The notes: generated by a model not told the origin, from the letters alone. Counted from the stretch's first letter, positions 38,182 through 45,192 are shown. The stretch is 46,195 bases of DNA from Streptomyces sp. SID3212 (GCF_009865405.1 NZ_WWJY01000968.1:1-46195), one strand, 5' to 3'. Made by a program: numbers and translations.

Positions 38182-38375
38182 CGGCCCTCACGCCCCTTCG
38201 CGTCCTCAGCCCGTACGCCGCTGCCCGTACGGCCGGCGGCCGACGCGCGCTCGCACGCCAGCGTCCCGAGGACCCCGGCGGCCAGCAGCCCGGCCGGCAC
38301 GCTCCACAAGGCGATACCCGCGACCGCGACCAGGACGAACAGCACCTCCGCGATCAACAGTGCTCGCTCGCTCAC
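38178..38375 (-). CDS. Small membrane protein between terminase and portal
   Basis: 65 residues; the GTG at 38375 overlaps the terminase stop (GTGA). The hydrophobic stretch 'LLIAEVLFVLVAVAGIALWS', then 'VPAGLLAAGVLGTLA', forms two membrane segments, with a polar C-terminus. A membrane protein in this place is unusual for the packaging cluster, though small ORFs do occur here in actinophages. No function can be assigned. Confidence 0.6.
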   Translation of the reverse strand: MSERALLIAEVLFVLVAVAGIALWSVPAGLLAAGVLGTLACERASAAGRTGSGVRAEDAKGREGR

Positions 38376-39934
38376 CACAGGTTCGGCGCCCCTTCCGGCT
38401 CCACGTGCGCCCGCTCGGCGTAGCCCCACGCGGCGTGCGTGGCGCTGACCAGCGGGCTGATGTCGACGGTCACGCCGCGCCTCGCCCAGGCCCAGCCCTC
38501 GCCCACCGGCCGCTTGTCCGCCCCCGCGAGCGCGGTGGCCAGCGGCGCCTGGTCCAGGTGGACGATGCCCTGCTCGATGACCGCGTCGTAGAACTGGCCG
38601 GCGGCCGCGACGACTTCACGCGTCTTCATCTCCACCAGCAGGTCCCTACCGCCGACCTGGTCCAGCTTCTTCTCGACCAGCGCCTTCCTCAACGCGGGGA
38701 TCAGGGAGGCGGCCGGCCCGCCGGCGTCGATGACCACCGCGCACGGCCGCCACTTCTCGACCAGGTCCACCAGCCGGGTCACCACCCACCCGGTCCCCGG
38801 CCGGTGGTCGACCACCTCCACGTGCACAGCGTCACCGCTGGGCCCGGCCACGGTGATCGCGCTGTGTGACCGCTCGGGGGTCGTGTCGACGGCGAACGCC
38901 ACCGGGTCCGAGGGGACTGACGTTCCGTCACCGAGGGCCCGCCACGTGTCCTCGGGGATCACCCGCCAGGTGTCCTCGACGTCCGACGGGTACTCGCCGA
39001 CGCCCAGGCGCTCGCGGGCGTAGTCCTCGGGGCTCACGCTGAGGCGCTCGTTCATGGACTTCTCCAGCGTCAGCCGGTAGCCAACGCCGGGGTTGGCCCT
39101 GAGCACCGCCTCGGGCGACTCGGGGTCGTCGTGCTCCGCGCAGTCGGGCGGGCACTCGTCACGGTGTTGGTCGATCGACCACTCGAAGTAGGCGAGCGAC
39201 GGGTCGGGCCTGCCGAACTCCAGCGCTTCCAGGGCCCGCCGGCGCAGCCGGGCGAGCTGTACGGACGGGGAGCCGACGCCGGCCGAGCCGAAGTACCACA
39301 GCTGCGGGTCGGCGATGGCCGCCATCGTGAACATCAAGGCCGACATGGCGTCGCGCCCCAGGTACATCGCCTCGTCCATGATGTTGCAGTCGCCCGTGAA
39401 CCCGCGCCCGCTGCCCCCGGAGCGGGCGAGGAACTGGAGGATCGCCCCGTCGAGGAGTTCGATGGACTCCTCACCCGTCGTGTAGCGGACGGCCTTGACG
39501 CGTTTGCGCAGGTCATCGCAGTTGGTGATGAGTCCCACGATGCGGCGGAACGCCACCTTGGACGTTTTGAACTGGTGGGCGGAGTGCAGGATCATCCGCT
39601 CGCCGCCGAGGAACAGGCCCCACAGCTCGCGGGCCTCGATGATCCCGCCCTTGCCGTTCTGCCTCGGGACGTTCGTGCAGACCTCGAACGCGGACCAGCC
39701 GCCCCCCGGCTTCTCGCCCATGCCCTCGTGCAGCACCAGCTGCTGCCACGGGTCGAGGTGCAGGCCGGCCTGCGCGGCCAGTTCGACGGCCTCCTGGCCG
39801 GCGCTGGTGATGGAGTCCGCCGGCGCGGTCCGGATCCGCGGCTCCTGCGACCCGTAGACAGTCGGCTCAGCCGGACCCGGCATGCCGCTGCTGGGCTGCC
39901 GCTCGCCGCTTCTCGGCCCGTTCCGCAAGCTCAT
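38372..39934 (-). CDS. Terminase large subunit
   Basis: 520 residues. The ATPase part has a Walker A-like 'VPRQNGKG' at about 89-96 and Walker B 'CNIMDEAM' at about 183-190, with D187 and E188. The nuclease part follows, with an acidic residue in 'VAFAVDTTPERSHSAI', another in 'CAVVIDAGGPAASLIPAL', and a third near 'GQFYDAVIEQG'. It drives DNA into the prohead and cuts the concatemer. Its start overlaps the small-subunit candidate by 68 nt. Confidence 0.95.
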   Translation of the reverse strand: MSLRNGPRSGERQPSSGMPGPAEPTVYGSQEPRIRTAPADSITSAGQEAVELAAQAGLHLDPWQQLVLHEGMGEKPGGGWSAFEVCTNVPRQNGKGGIIEARELWGLFLGGERMILHSAHQFKTSKVAFRRIVGLITNCDDLRKRVKAVRYTTGEESIELLDGAILQFLARSGGSGRGFTGDCNIMDEAMYLGRDAMSALMFTMAAIADPQLWYFGSAGVGSPSVQLARLRRRALEALEFGRPDPSLAYFEWSIDQHRDECPPDCAEHDDPESPEAVLRANPGVGYRLTLEKSMNERLSVSPEDYARERLGVGEYPSDVEDTWRVIPEDTWRALGDGTSVPSDPVAFAVDTTPERSHSAITVAGPSGDAVHVEVVDHRPGTGWVVTRLVDLVEKWRPCAVVIDAGGPAASLIPALRKALVEKKLDQVGGRDLLVEMKTREVVAAAGQFYDAVIEQGIVHLDQAPLATALAGADKRPVGEGWAWARRGVTVDISPLVSATHAAWGYAERAHVEPEGAPNLW

Positions 39935-40154
39935 TGACCGCGTCCCCCTTGGTCGCTGGCGGGGCGAGGGCCCGGAGGCGGTTCAGGGCTGCGGCGAGCT
40001 TGTCGGCGACGACGGCCTGGGCGGTCGCGGCCTCCCCGACCGGGATCGCGTCCAGCGTTTCGGCCAGGCGGACGACCACTGCGGCGAGGCCGGGGGCGAC
40101 CGACTCCACACCGAGGCCGTCGATCTCGGCGCGGACTTGGTCGGCGATCCCCAT
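39867..40154 (-). CDS. Probable terminase small subunit
   Basis: 95 residues; ATG at 40154 (GTG at 40160 possible). It is almost entirely helical ('ADQVRAEIDGLGVESVAPGL', 'VVADKLAAALNRLRALAP', 'NELAERAEKRRAAAQQRHAG'). There is no HTH as clear as in lambda-type small subunits, so the assignment rests on position directly upstream of the large subunit and on the overlap with it. Confidence 0.6.
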   Translation of the reverse strand: MGIADQVRAEIDGLGVESVAPGLAAVVVRLAETLDAIPVGEAATAQAVVADKLAAALNRLRALAPPATKGDAVNELAERAEKRRAAAQQRHAGSG

Positions 40155-40160
40155 CGTCAC

Positions 40161-40407
40161 CCCCCGTGACCATCTGCTAATTCACTCAGGGTCACCGGCG
40201 GGTGATTACGGACTGTGACGGTCGCTAAAGTGGCCAAGTCGAGCTGCGGGTGAATAGCGGCTTCAAAAATGGCCGCGCAAAAGTCCGGGCGAGAAGGGCG
40301 TTTGGGTCGCCCGCCTTCCCCCTGAACTTTGAATCCACTCTCCCCGCCGGGACGCGATCACCGGCGCGGCTGCTGGCGCTCCGTGACCGTCGGTCAGTGC
40401 CCGGCGG
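40161..40407. other. 247-bp non-coding region before the terminase genes
   Basis: No gene is visible. The part from 40190 to 40290 is richer in A and T than its surroundings, with GGGTGA/TCACC repeats and CAAAAATGG. A partial hairpin GGGCG..CGCCC sits at 40288-40312. The 11-bp copy of the immunity operator is at 40320-40330. Such a gap beside the terminase small subunit is where a cos or pac site usually lies. Confidence 0.4.
40320..40330 (-). promoter_or_regulatory. Copy of the immunity operator core
   Basis: On minus it reads AAAGTTCAGGG, identical over 11 bp to 13322-13332 and one base off the leftward copy (AAAGTTCAAGG at 13239-13249). It lies in the gap upstream of the terminase and structural genes and points in their direction. 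Confidence 0.45.
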
Positions 40408-40848
40408 TCACCATGCCCGGGACGCCTGGGTGGTGACGGGACGCGATCCGCCCTGCCGGTGGTCCCGGTACCAGCGGGTCACGACACCCTCCATCGCGGG
40501 CTGCCTCATGTCCCGCACCCGCTGGCGCACGATCGCTTCGCCCGGATCGACAACGATGATCCGCGCGCCGAGCCGCTTGTAGCGCGCGCGGGCCTTGGCC
40601 TGGGGCATGGTGTGGATCAGGTAGACGTCGGTGGTGTCGAGTACCTGCTCCGCCTCGTACACGGCCGCCTGGCGGGCGCGGTGGACGACGCGCAGCAGCG
40701 CCTTGGTGTGGCTGTGGTGGTCAGCGCCCGGCCCGGCCATGGCCAGCGCCATCAGGTCCAGGTCGATGACGATGTCGACGGCCTTGGCGTGGGCCCGGAT
40801 CCAGGAGGACTTGCCCGCCCCGGGTGGGCCGGTGACTACGTACAGCAC
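40408..40848 (-). CDS. P-loop kinase-like NTPase
   Basis: 146 residues; the GTG at 40848 has GGAGG 7 nt upstream. 'LYVVTGPPGAGKSSWIRAHA' is a perfect Walker A; 'VDIVIDLDLMALAMAG' is the likely second strand; 'RLGARIIVVDPGEAIVRQRV' with 'WYRDH' looks like the lid of polynucleotide- or shikimate-kinase-like proteins. It may act on nucleic-acid ends or nucleotides. In some actinophages a kinase of this kind lies near the packaging genes. Confidence 0.8.
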   Translation of the reverse strand: MLYVVTGPPGAGKSSWIRAHAKAVDIVIDLDLMALAMAGPGADHHSHTKALLRVVHRARQAAVYEAEQVLDTTDVYLIHTMPQAKARARYKRLGARIIVVDPGEAIVRQRVRDMRQPAMEGVVTRWYRDHRQGGSRPVTTQASRAW

Positions 40849-40852
40849 GGGC

Positions 40853-41089
40853 TCACCTCCGGCTGTCGGCGTTCAGCCGCCACGTCCCTTGCGGCGTCAG
40901 CCAGGGTCGCTCCAGCGACACGCCGTACTCCAGGTGCCCAGCCTTGATGTCTCGTTGGATGGCGGCCTGGACGAGCTTCGGCGGGTATGCGGCGGCCAAA
41001 GTCTCCCAAGCGTTGAACCCGTGGCGCTGGACTGCCGTGAGGAGCGCGACCGTGGTCAGGTCGGATCGCTTCGGGCGCGCCGCCGTCAT
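40853..41089 (-). CDS. Small winged-helix-like protein
   Basis: 78 residues starting at the ATG at 41089, about 9 nt after GGAG; in-frame ATG 41098 and GTG 41095 are too close to it. 'TTVALLTAVQRHGFNAWETL', 'LVQAAIQRDIKAGHLEYGVS' and 'WLTPQGTWRLNADS' suggest a short winged helix. It is probably DNA-binding. Its translation start region (22 bp) is identical to that of the gene at 41887. Confidence 0.6.
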   Translation of the reverse strand: MTAARPKRSDLTTVALLTAVQRHGFNAWETLAAAYPPKLVQAAIQRDIKAGHLEYGVSLERPWLTPQGTWRLNADSRR

Positions 41090-41117
41090 GGTCACCATCT
41101 CCGTGAGGTCGGGCGGG

Positions 41118-41669
41118 TCAGAGGAGGCTCGGGGGAAGGCGGGGCGGCTCTGCGAGGCCGGCTTCCTCCAGCGCGAGGCGCAGCACTTCGGTCATCGGGA
41201 CGTCGACCGTGTCCGGGGTGAGCGTCGGTTCCGGTGCTCGTCCGTACCAGGCTTCGGTGGTGTCGGCCCCGTCGACCGTTTCGGCGCGGATCGGGTTGTG
41301 GGAGGTCCCGATGTCCACGACGGTGACGGCCTGGTCGAGGGCGGGGACAAGGTGGTCGCGAACGAGGCGGGCGAGCGGGTAGTCGAGCCGGTTGTAGTCG
41401 ATGCCGTTGGCCTCGCACCAGTCGAGCCACTGCTCGGGGGCTTGGCCGTCGTTGAAGCCCCACTTCGACAGAAGGCAGGCGCTGGCCAACGTCACGGTCG
41501 GCTCGGAGGCCATCTCCGTCTCGTGTTCGGCGAGGTGCTGCCACATCCGGCTCGTGTCGACGGCTACCAGTGCGTCAACCCCGGGTCGGTAGCGGACCGT
41601 TACGGGCACGGTCACTGCTGCTTGGCAGGCAGGACAGGTGATCTCTGCCGTGGTCTCGCCGCCGGCCAT
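41118..41669 (-). CDS. Hypothetical protein with N-terminal zinc knuckle
   Basis: 183 residues, ATG at 41669 just after the stop of the upstream gene; an ATG at 41684 is possible. 'AEITCPACQAAVTVPVTVRY' has a CxxC pair, then 'RMWQHLAEHETEM', with two histidines that may complete the site. The centre has 'WGFNDGQAPEQWLDWCEANG'. The C-terminus is Pro- and Leu-rich. I do not recognise a function. Confidence 0.6.
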   Translation of the reverse strand: MAGGETTAEITCPACQAAVTVPVTVRYRPGVDALVAVDTSRMWQHLAEHETEMASEPTVTLASACLLSKWGFNDGQAPEQWLDWCEANGIDYNRLDYPLARLVRDHLVPALDQAVTVVDIGTSHNPIRAETVDGADTTEAWYGRAPEPTLTPDTVDVPMTEVLRLALEEAGLAEPPRLPPSLL

Positions 41670-41671
41670 GC

Positions 41672-41887
41672 TCAGTCCGCCCATTCCACTCGGGCGCCGT
41701 GGAGCGGGTGCCCCGGCGCCCGGTCGGCCAGCAGGTCATCGGTGGACGTAGCGATGGTGCAGATGCCGCCGGGGTCGTCGGGCGTGTGGACACAGACAAA
41801 GCCGCCGGGGATGAACTGCACTCCGCTCCAAGTGCGCCCGTCGGCGAGGTGCACGAGGAAGGAAGCGGGGACTGCTGGTACGGCCAT
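41672..41887 (-). CDS. Small protein, paralogue of the 4726-4935 product
   Basis: 71 residues; the ATG at 41887 lies 9 nt after GGAG in a 22-bp segment shared with the start of the 41089 gene. 'ADGRTWSGVQFIPGGFVCVH', 'TIATSTDDLLA' and the final 'HGARVEWAD' have the same layout as the early-operon protein at 4726-4935. Function unknown; a small beta-rich domain. Confidence 0.65.
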   Translation of the reverse strand: MAVPAVPASFLVHLADGRTWSGVQFIPGGFVCVHTPDDPGGICTIATSTDDLLADRAPGHPLHGARVEWAD

Positions 41888-41889
41888 GG

Positions 41890-42174
41890 TCACCATCTCC
41901 GTGAGGCTCGGGGTTGCTTGATCGACGTGCGGTTGCCGCGGGCGCTGTTGCATCTCCTGTGCGCTGAGCGGGCGTTGGCCGGGTCGAGGAGGTCGCCGCC
42001 GCGCGACAGGGGCACGAGGTGGTCCAGGGTGAAGGCGAGCGGGTGCTTGCCCGCCTCGGGCCCGGTGATCTCGTAGGCGATGTTGTGGCCGCACAACCAG
42101 CACGGAAGCCCGAGGTTGCGCTGCCAGACGCACAGGGCTCGGTACGGGCGGCCGTTGCGGAGGTTGCCAGCCAT
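41890..42174 (-). CDS. HNH endonuclease
   Basis: 94 residues. 'LPCWLCGHNI' gives the first zinc pair, 'FTLDHLVPLSRGGDLLDPAN' carries the catalytic DH and the N, and 'ARSAHRRCNSARGN' has the final H and C. All HNH landmarks are present. Phage HNH proteins encoded near terminase genes are needed for genome cutting and packaging in HK97-like phages, so this is probably the packaging HNH. The ATG at 42174 follows a TAA stop without a strong ribosome binding site, so it is likely coupled. Confidence 0.9.
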   Translation of the reverse strand: MAGNLRNGRPYRALCVWQRNLGLPCWLCGHNIAYEITGPEAGKHPLAFTLDHLVPLSRGGDLLDPANARSAHRRCNSARGNRTSIKQPRASRRW

Positions 42175-42179
42175 GGGCG

Positions 42180-42731
42180 TTACGTCGCGCGCAGGCGGGG
42201 TGTGCTGGCGTACGCGTACGGTCCGGTGACGCCGGCGCTGTGGCGCTCGGCGGCCGCGAGCGCGGCGGTGAGGCGCGCCTTGGGCTTCATGTCGAGCGCG
42301 GCGGTTGCGTGGAGGGCGCCGAGAGCGAGGTCGTCTCCGCAGCCGACCGCCATGTATCCGTCGGCGGATTCGCCGACCTGGTAGTCGGCGTGCACGACGA
42401 ACAGACGCCCGACCACGCCGACCAGGAAGATCCCGGCCTCTTCCTGCTCGCTGTCCTTCTTCGCCCATCCACCGTCCTTGAGGCAGGTACGTACGGCGTC
42501 GATGAACTTGGTGACCATGAACTCCTCCAGGTCGCCCTTGGGACGTGGCGGCCGCAGAGCGTGCTGGAGCAGCTGGCCCATGCGGAAGCTGGACGTGAAG
42601 CCCATGACGTAGGGGCCGTTGCGGAAGACCTTGGGGTCCCGGCGGACTGTAAGGCTGTAGCCGCCGACTCCGGCGGAGTCTCCGGCCAGGTGGACACGGC
42701 CGGTGTGGACGAGCCCGGCAATCACGGTCAT
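42180..42731 (-). CDS. Proteasome/HslV-like Ntn hydrolase
   Basis: 183 residues; the ATG at 42731 has AGGGGG 5 nt upstream. It begins MTVIAGLVHTGRVHLAGDSA. If Met1 is removed, the order is Thr1, Asp17 (in 'AGDSAG') and Lys33 (in 'RRDPKVF'), exactly the catalytic numbering of proteasome beta subunits. 'GPYVMGFTSSFRMGQLLQHA', 'GIFLVGVVGRLFVVHADYQV' and 'YMAVGCGDDLALGALHATAA' fit the sandwich fold with the GxG turn. It should be a threonine peptidase; the substrate is unknown. It leads the packaging-side operon. Confidence 0.85.
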   Translation of the reverse strand: MTVIAGLVHTGRVHLAGDSAGVGGYSLTVRRDPKVFRNGPYVMGFTSSFRMGQLLQHALRPPRPKGDLEEFMVTKFIDAVRTCLKDGGWAKKDSEQEEAGIFLVGVVGRLFVVHADYQVGESADGYMAVGCGDDLALGALHATAALDMKPKARLTAALAAAERHSAGVTGPYAYASTPRLRAT

Positions 42732-42853
42732 GAGGCCCCCTGGGGACGTTGGTTCGGGTGTGGCGGGTGGCCGCCCGGCGCCGCACACGCCGGGCGGCTC
42801 TCCTCTCGCCCCACTCGCCCCTGAGTGGTCTGGGGGTCGGCCTGGACATGCGA

Positions 42854-42876
42854 AAGGCCCGCTCGGGGCGGGCCTT
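42854..42876 (-). terminator. Terminator just downstream of a promoter
   Basis: AAGGCCCGC (42854-42862) pairs with GCGGGCCTT (42868-42876) over a 5-nt loop; on minus TTTCG follows the stem. It lies about 26 nt after the expected start from the promoter at 42909-42937 and before the Ntn-hydrolase gene. Confidence 0.7.
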
Positions 42877-42908
42877 CGTCCGTGTCCTGGCACGGTGGAC
42901 GTGCCCCC

Positions 42909-42937
42909 AATATGCGGGATGATCACACAGAACGCAA
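42909..42937 (-). promoter_or_regulatory. Promoter for the packaging-side operon
   Basis: On minus TTGCGT (42932-42937) and CATATT (42909-42914) are 17 nt apart. The next gene on this strand is at 42731, after the hairpin 42854-42876, so read-through of that terminator is required. Confidence 0.55.
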
Positions 42938-42996
42938 GCGGCGCATGGGCTGTGAGAGGTCTCGTGGGCTGCGAAATTGGTCCGCAGGTTGCCGGT

Positions 42997-43036
42997 CTGG
43001 CGGCCGGGAGGCTGTGGGGCGCCACCCGGCCGCCAG
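42997..43036 (-). terminator. Terminator of the lipoprotein gene
   Basis: CTGGCGGCCGG (42997-43007) pairs perfectly with CCGGCCGCCAG (43026-43036), 7 bp after the stop of the lipoprotein gene on the minus strand. The rest of the 42732-43042 gap holds the promoter 42909-42937 and the hairpin 42854-42876; I see no gene in it. Confidence 0.7.
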
Positions 43037-43042
43037 GGCACG

Positions 43043-43618
43043 CTACTTGGCGGGGACGGCCCACTCAGCGGGCTCGGGCAGGATGTCGGTGGTGTAGAGC
43101 ACCCGCTCGGGTCGCTGGTTACCGGGGACCGGGAACACGGTTTTGCCGCGCACGCAGTCCCCGGTCTTCACGGTCGCCTCGTACGGGTACTCAGGTTTGG
43201 GGAAGTCGCCGTACGTCACGCCGCTGGGCTCGATGCGGGTGCCGTCGGTGTAGGCGAGGGCCCAGGGGTACCGCGTGACGCCAAGGTTGCCCTTCTTGTT
43301 GCAGACCTTCAGCTCGATGGCCGCCCAGACGTAGCCCTTGGTGCCGAACTCGGCGTCGGCTGACCTCTGGGGCTTGATGGTCCCCTGCTCGTAGCCGAGG
43401 ACAGTCGCCGTGGTGATCGACCCGTCCTCAGCTACGGGGAGCGTGAAGACCGTCCCCAGTGGCATCGGTGCGGCCGGACTCGGCGAGGCCTTGGCCGGCG
43501 CCTTGGTCGACACCGGCGAGGCCTTGGTCGCCTCCTGGTCGTCGGTGCCGCTGCTGCACGCAGCGAGCGTGCCGAGCAGCATCGTGGCGGCGAGGGCAGT
43601 GGTGTTGCGGGTGCGCAT
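43043..43618 (-). CDS. Predicted lipoprotein
   Basis: 191 residues. The N-terminus (MRTRNTTALAATMLLGTLAAC) is a lipoprotein signal peptide with lipobox LAAC. A Ser/Lys/Pro-rich linker follows, then a beta domain ('AAPMPLGTVFTLPVAEDGSI', 'KGYVWAAIELKVCNKKGNLG', 'VRGKTVFPVPGNQRPERVLY') of the DUF4352 kind, an Ig-like fold frequent in Gram-positive lipoproteins. It has its own terminator. Phage lipoproteins often block superinfecting phages at the surface; that function is possible here but not shown. Confidence 0.85.
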   Translation of the reverse strand: MRTRNTTALAATMLLGTLAACSSGTDDQEATKASPVSTKAPAKASPSPAAPMPLGTVFTLPVAEDGSITTATVLGYEQGTIKPQRSADAEFGTKGYVWAAIELKVCNKKGNLGVTRYPWALAYTDGTRIEPSGVTYGDFPKPEYPYEATVKTGDCVRGKTVFPVPGNQRPERVLYTTDILPEPAEWAVPAK

Positions 43619-43697
43619 GGGTCCCCCCAGGACTGTGTGTGCGGAGAGGCCAGCGTGCCGTACGGGCGGTGTGCGCGTCCCCGGGGTGATGGGTCCG

Positions 43698-44147
43698 TTA
43701 CACGACGAAGGCGCGCGGTGTGCCGGTCGCGAGGATGGCGACAGCCACAGCCTCGGCGGCGTGATGCAGTGACTGATCCAGCAGATAGGACCCGCCGAGC
43801 GGGCCGCCGAGGTCGTAGAACCCCTTCTTCCCGATCGTCTCGGCCAGGCGTCGTACGGGCGCGCGGCGGTCGGCGGCGTAGTGGGTGATGCCAGAGACGG
43901 CGAGGGCGGCGATGGCGCGGCCGGGGGTGATGCGGATGCCGAGCAGGAGTGCTCCGGCTCCGACGGTTACGGCCTGGGCGGCGACGTAGGTGGCGACGTG
44001 GGCCGCGCACGCTCGGCGGCCAGCGGCGCTGTCCTGGGCCTTCGTAAGGGCTTGGTTGTGGGTTTGGATCCAGTGGTCGCCAAGGTCGGCAGAGACGCGG
44101 GTGAGCGCGTAGAGGGCGCCTGCTGCGGCGGCTCGTGAGCTGATCAA
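43698..44147 (-). CDS. DUF3307-like membrane protein
   Basis: 149 residues with a TTG start at 44147, 4 nt after AAGGAGG. 'DLGDHWIQTHNQALTKAQDS', 'ACAAHVATYVAAQAVTVGAG', 'ISGITHYAADRR'-like and 'LDQSLHHAAEAVAVAIL' give a membrane protein with conserved His/Asp residues, the pattern I recall for DUF3307 in Streptomyces. Its substrate is unknown. It is probably a moron gene carried for the lysogen. Confidence 0.75.
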   Translation of the reverse strand: MISSRAAAAGALYALTRVSADLGDHWIQTHNQALTKAQDSAAGRRACAAHVATYVAAQAVTVGAGALLLGIRITPGRAIAALAVSGITHYAADRRAPVRRLAETIGKKGFYDLGGPLGGSYLLDQSLHHAAEAVAVAILATGTPRAFVV

Positions 44148-44250
44148 CGGTCCTCCTTGGGTCGGAACGGAGTGAGGCCCTGCCGAATAGCGGCGCAGCA
44201 GAGTCGGGTGGGATGTCCCCCACCGTTCGGCGGGGGCCGACAACGGGGCG

Positions 44251-44478
44251 TCAGGCGGGTGGGTCGTAGTACGCGTCGAGGATCACGTTGACCTCAGCGA
44301 GGTCGGGGTGCTGGGCGATCTCTTGATCGTTGCCGCGCTGAATGGCTTCGGCGAAGCGCCGCATCGACACGGACATGCGGGCTGTTGCTGCCTCGACGTC
44401 GGAACGGGCGGCAAGGTATCGGTAGTACGAAGCTCGAAGTCGGGCAGCTCGCTCAGCCCAGTTGATGTCGTCGGCCAT
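44251..44478 (-). CDS. Small helical protein
   Basis: 75 residues: 'DINWAERAARLRASYYRYLA', 'RSDVEAATARMSVSMRRFAE' and 'QHPDLAEVNVILDAYYDPP'. It reads as one long amphipathic helix pair. No motif points to a function. It lies between the HTH gene at 44540 and the DUF3307-like gene, in the same direction. Confidence 0.5.
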   Translation of the reverse strand: MADDINWAERAARLRASYYRYLAARSDVEAATARMSVSMRRFAEAIQRGNDQEIAQHPDLAEVNVILDAYYDPPA

Positions 44479-44539
44479 GAGTCCATGGTGACGCAGAGCG
44501 TACGGGCATGTGCGGAAACTGCGGAGGTCGGCGGCGAGG

Positions 44540-44965
44540 CTACTTTTTCGGCGCTGAGCGCTTGTACTTGCGCCGCTTTTTCAGTTCGGTGGTGATGGTG
44601 TCGCCGTACCAGCGGTGGGCCTTCTCGCTGGTGTCGTCGGGGGCGGGCCAGCGGGGTGTGCCGTCGGCGCGCAGCTTGGTCCGGTCGGTGCGGATGGTGC
44701 CGGCGCTGATGCCCGTGGCGGCCTCGATCTCCTTCGCGGTGTACAGCCGGCGGGGTTCCAGGCTGCCCGTGTCCCGGACGAAGTGCCGGGCGATCACCGC
44801 GTCGACGGTGGCGGAGTCGTAGAGCTTCCATTTGCCGCGCTTGCCGGTGGCGGGCGGCCAGACAGCTTGGCGGGCCCACTGGCCGCGCACTGTCTCGTAG
44901 TCGCGGCCGTGTCGGACCGCAATCTCGGCGAGCGTTTCGTCCCGGGCGCTGGGCGTGGCTACCAT
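44540..44965 (-). CDS. HTH DNA-binding protein
   Basis: 141 residues. Two HTH-like units are visible: residues about 8-33 ('ETLAEIAVRHGRDYETVRGQ') and about 74-97 ('YTAKEIEAATGISAGTIRTD'), with a 'GKRGKWKLYDSATVDAVIA' stretch between. The C-terminus is very basic ('TTELKKRRKYKRSAPKK'). It is probably a double-headed regulator. Its mRNA starts about 130 nt upstream at the repeated promoter 45100-45128 and carries a branched leader structure (44997-45058). Confidence 0.75.
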   Translation of the reverse strand: MVATPSARDETLAEIAVRHGRDYETVRGQWARQAVWPPATGKRGKWKLYDSATVDAVIARHFVRDTGSLEPRRLYTAKEIEAATGISAGTIRTDRTKLRADGTPRWPAPDDTSEKAHRWYGDTITTELKKRRKYKRSAPKK

Positions 44966-44996
44966 TGGTCGTGACCCTTTCAGGAGGGTTGGGTGA

Positions 44997-45058
44997 GACC
45001 GGCAGGGTTTCGCGAGCGCCCCTCGGGGCGTCTGGGCCTCGGCCCGGTCCTGCCGGTC
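44997..45058 (-). ncRNA. Three-way-junction leader of the HTH gene mRNA
   Basis: GACCGGCAGG (44997-45006) pairs with CCTGCCGGTC (45049-45058). Inside lie two hairpins, CGCCCC-TC-GGGGCG (45017-45030) and GGGCC-TC-GGCCC (45034-45045). The whole is within the transcribed 5' region, about 30 nt before the start codon at 44965. A cis-acting regulator is plausible; no known class is recognised. Confidence 0.5.
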
Positions 45059-45099
45059 GCTTCATTTCCGGGCTGCTGCTGCTCTTCCCCGTGGTCTCA

Positions 45100-45128
45100 A
45101 GTATGACCCTTCGCGTGTTGAATTGCAA
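45100..45128 (-). promoter_or_regulatory. Repeated promoter, copy 1
   Basis: TTGCAA (45123-45128) and CATACT (45100-45105) on minus, 17-nt spacer. The spacer start TTCAACACGCGA is identical in all three copies. It overlaps GTTG-N5-CAAC, a small inverted repeat on the -35 box. Drives the HTH gene at 44965. Confidence 0.75.
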
Positions 45129-45152
45129 CCCTCGCATGCAGCAAAAAGGGGC

Positions 45153-45179
45153 GCGCCCCCGGCTGGGTGCCGGGGGCGC
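45153..45179 (-). terminator. Rho-independent terminator of the 45193-45555 gene
   Basis: GCGCCCCCGGC (45153-45163) pairs with GCCGGGGGCGC (45169-45179), loop TGGGT. On minus the stem is followed by CGCCCCTTTTT, a real T tract. The stop of the gene is 13 bp away. Confidence 0.85.
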
Positions 45180-45192
45180 AGCGAGGGGTTGG

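Noticed and set aside
44972..44982. TGACCCTTTCA, matching the left half of the operator at 1150-1168
   Set aside because: The second half-site is missing and on the minus strand this is the GAAAGGG ribosome binding site of the HTH gene. Probably coincidence.
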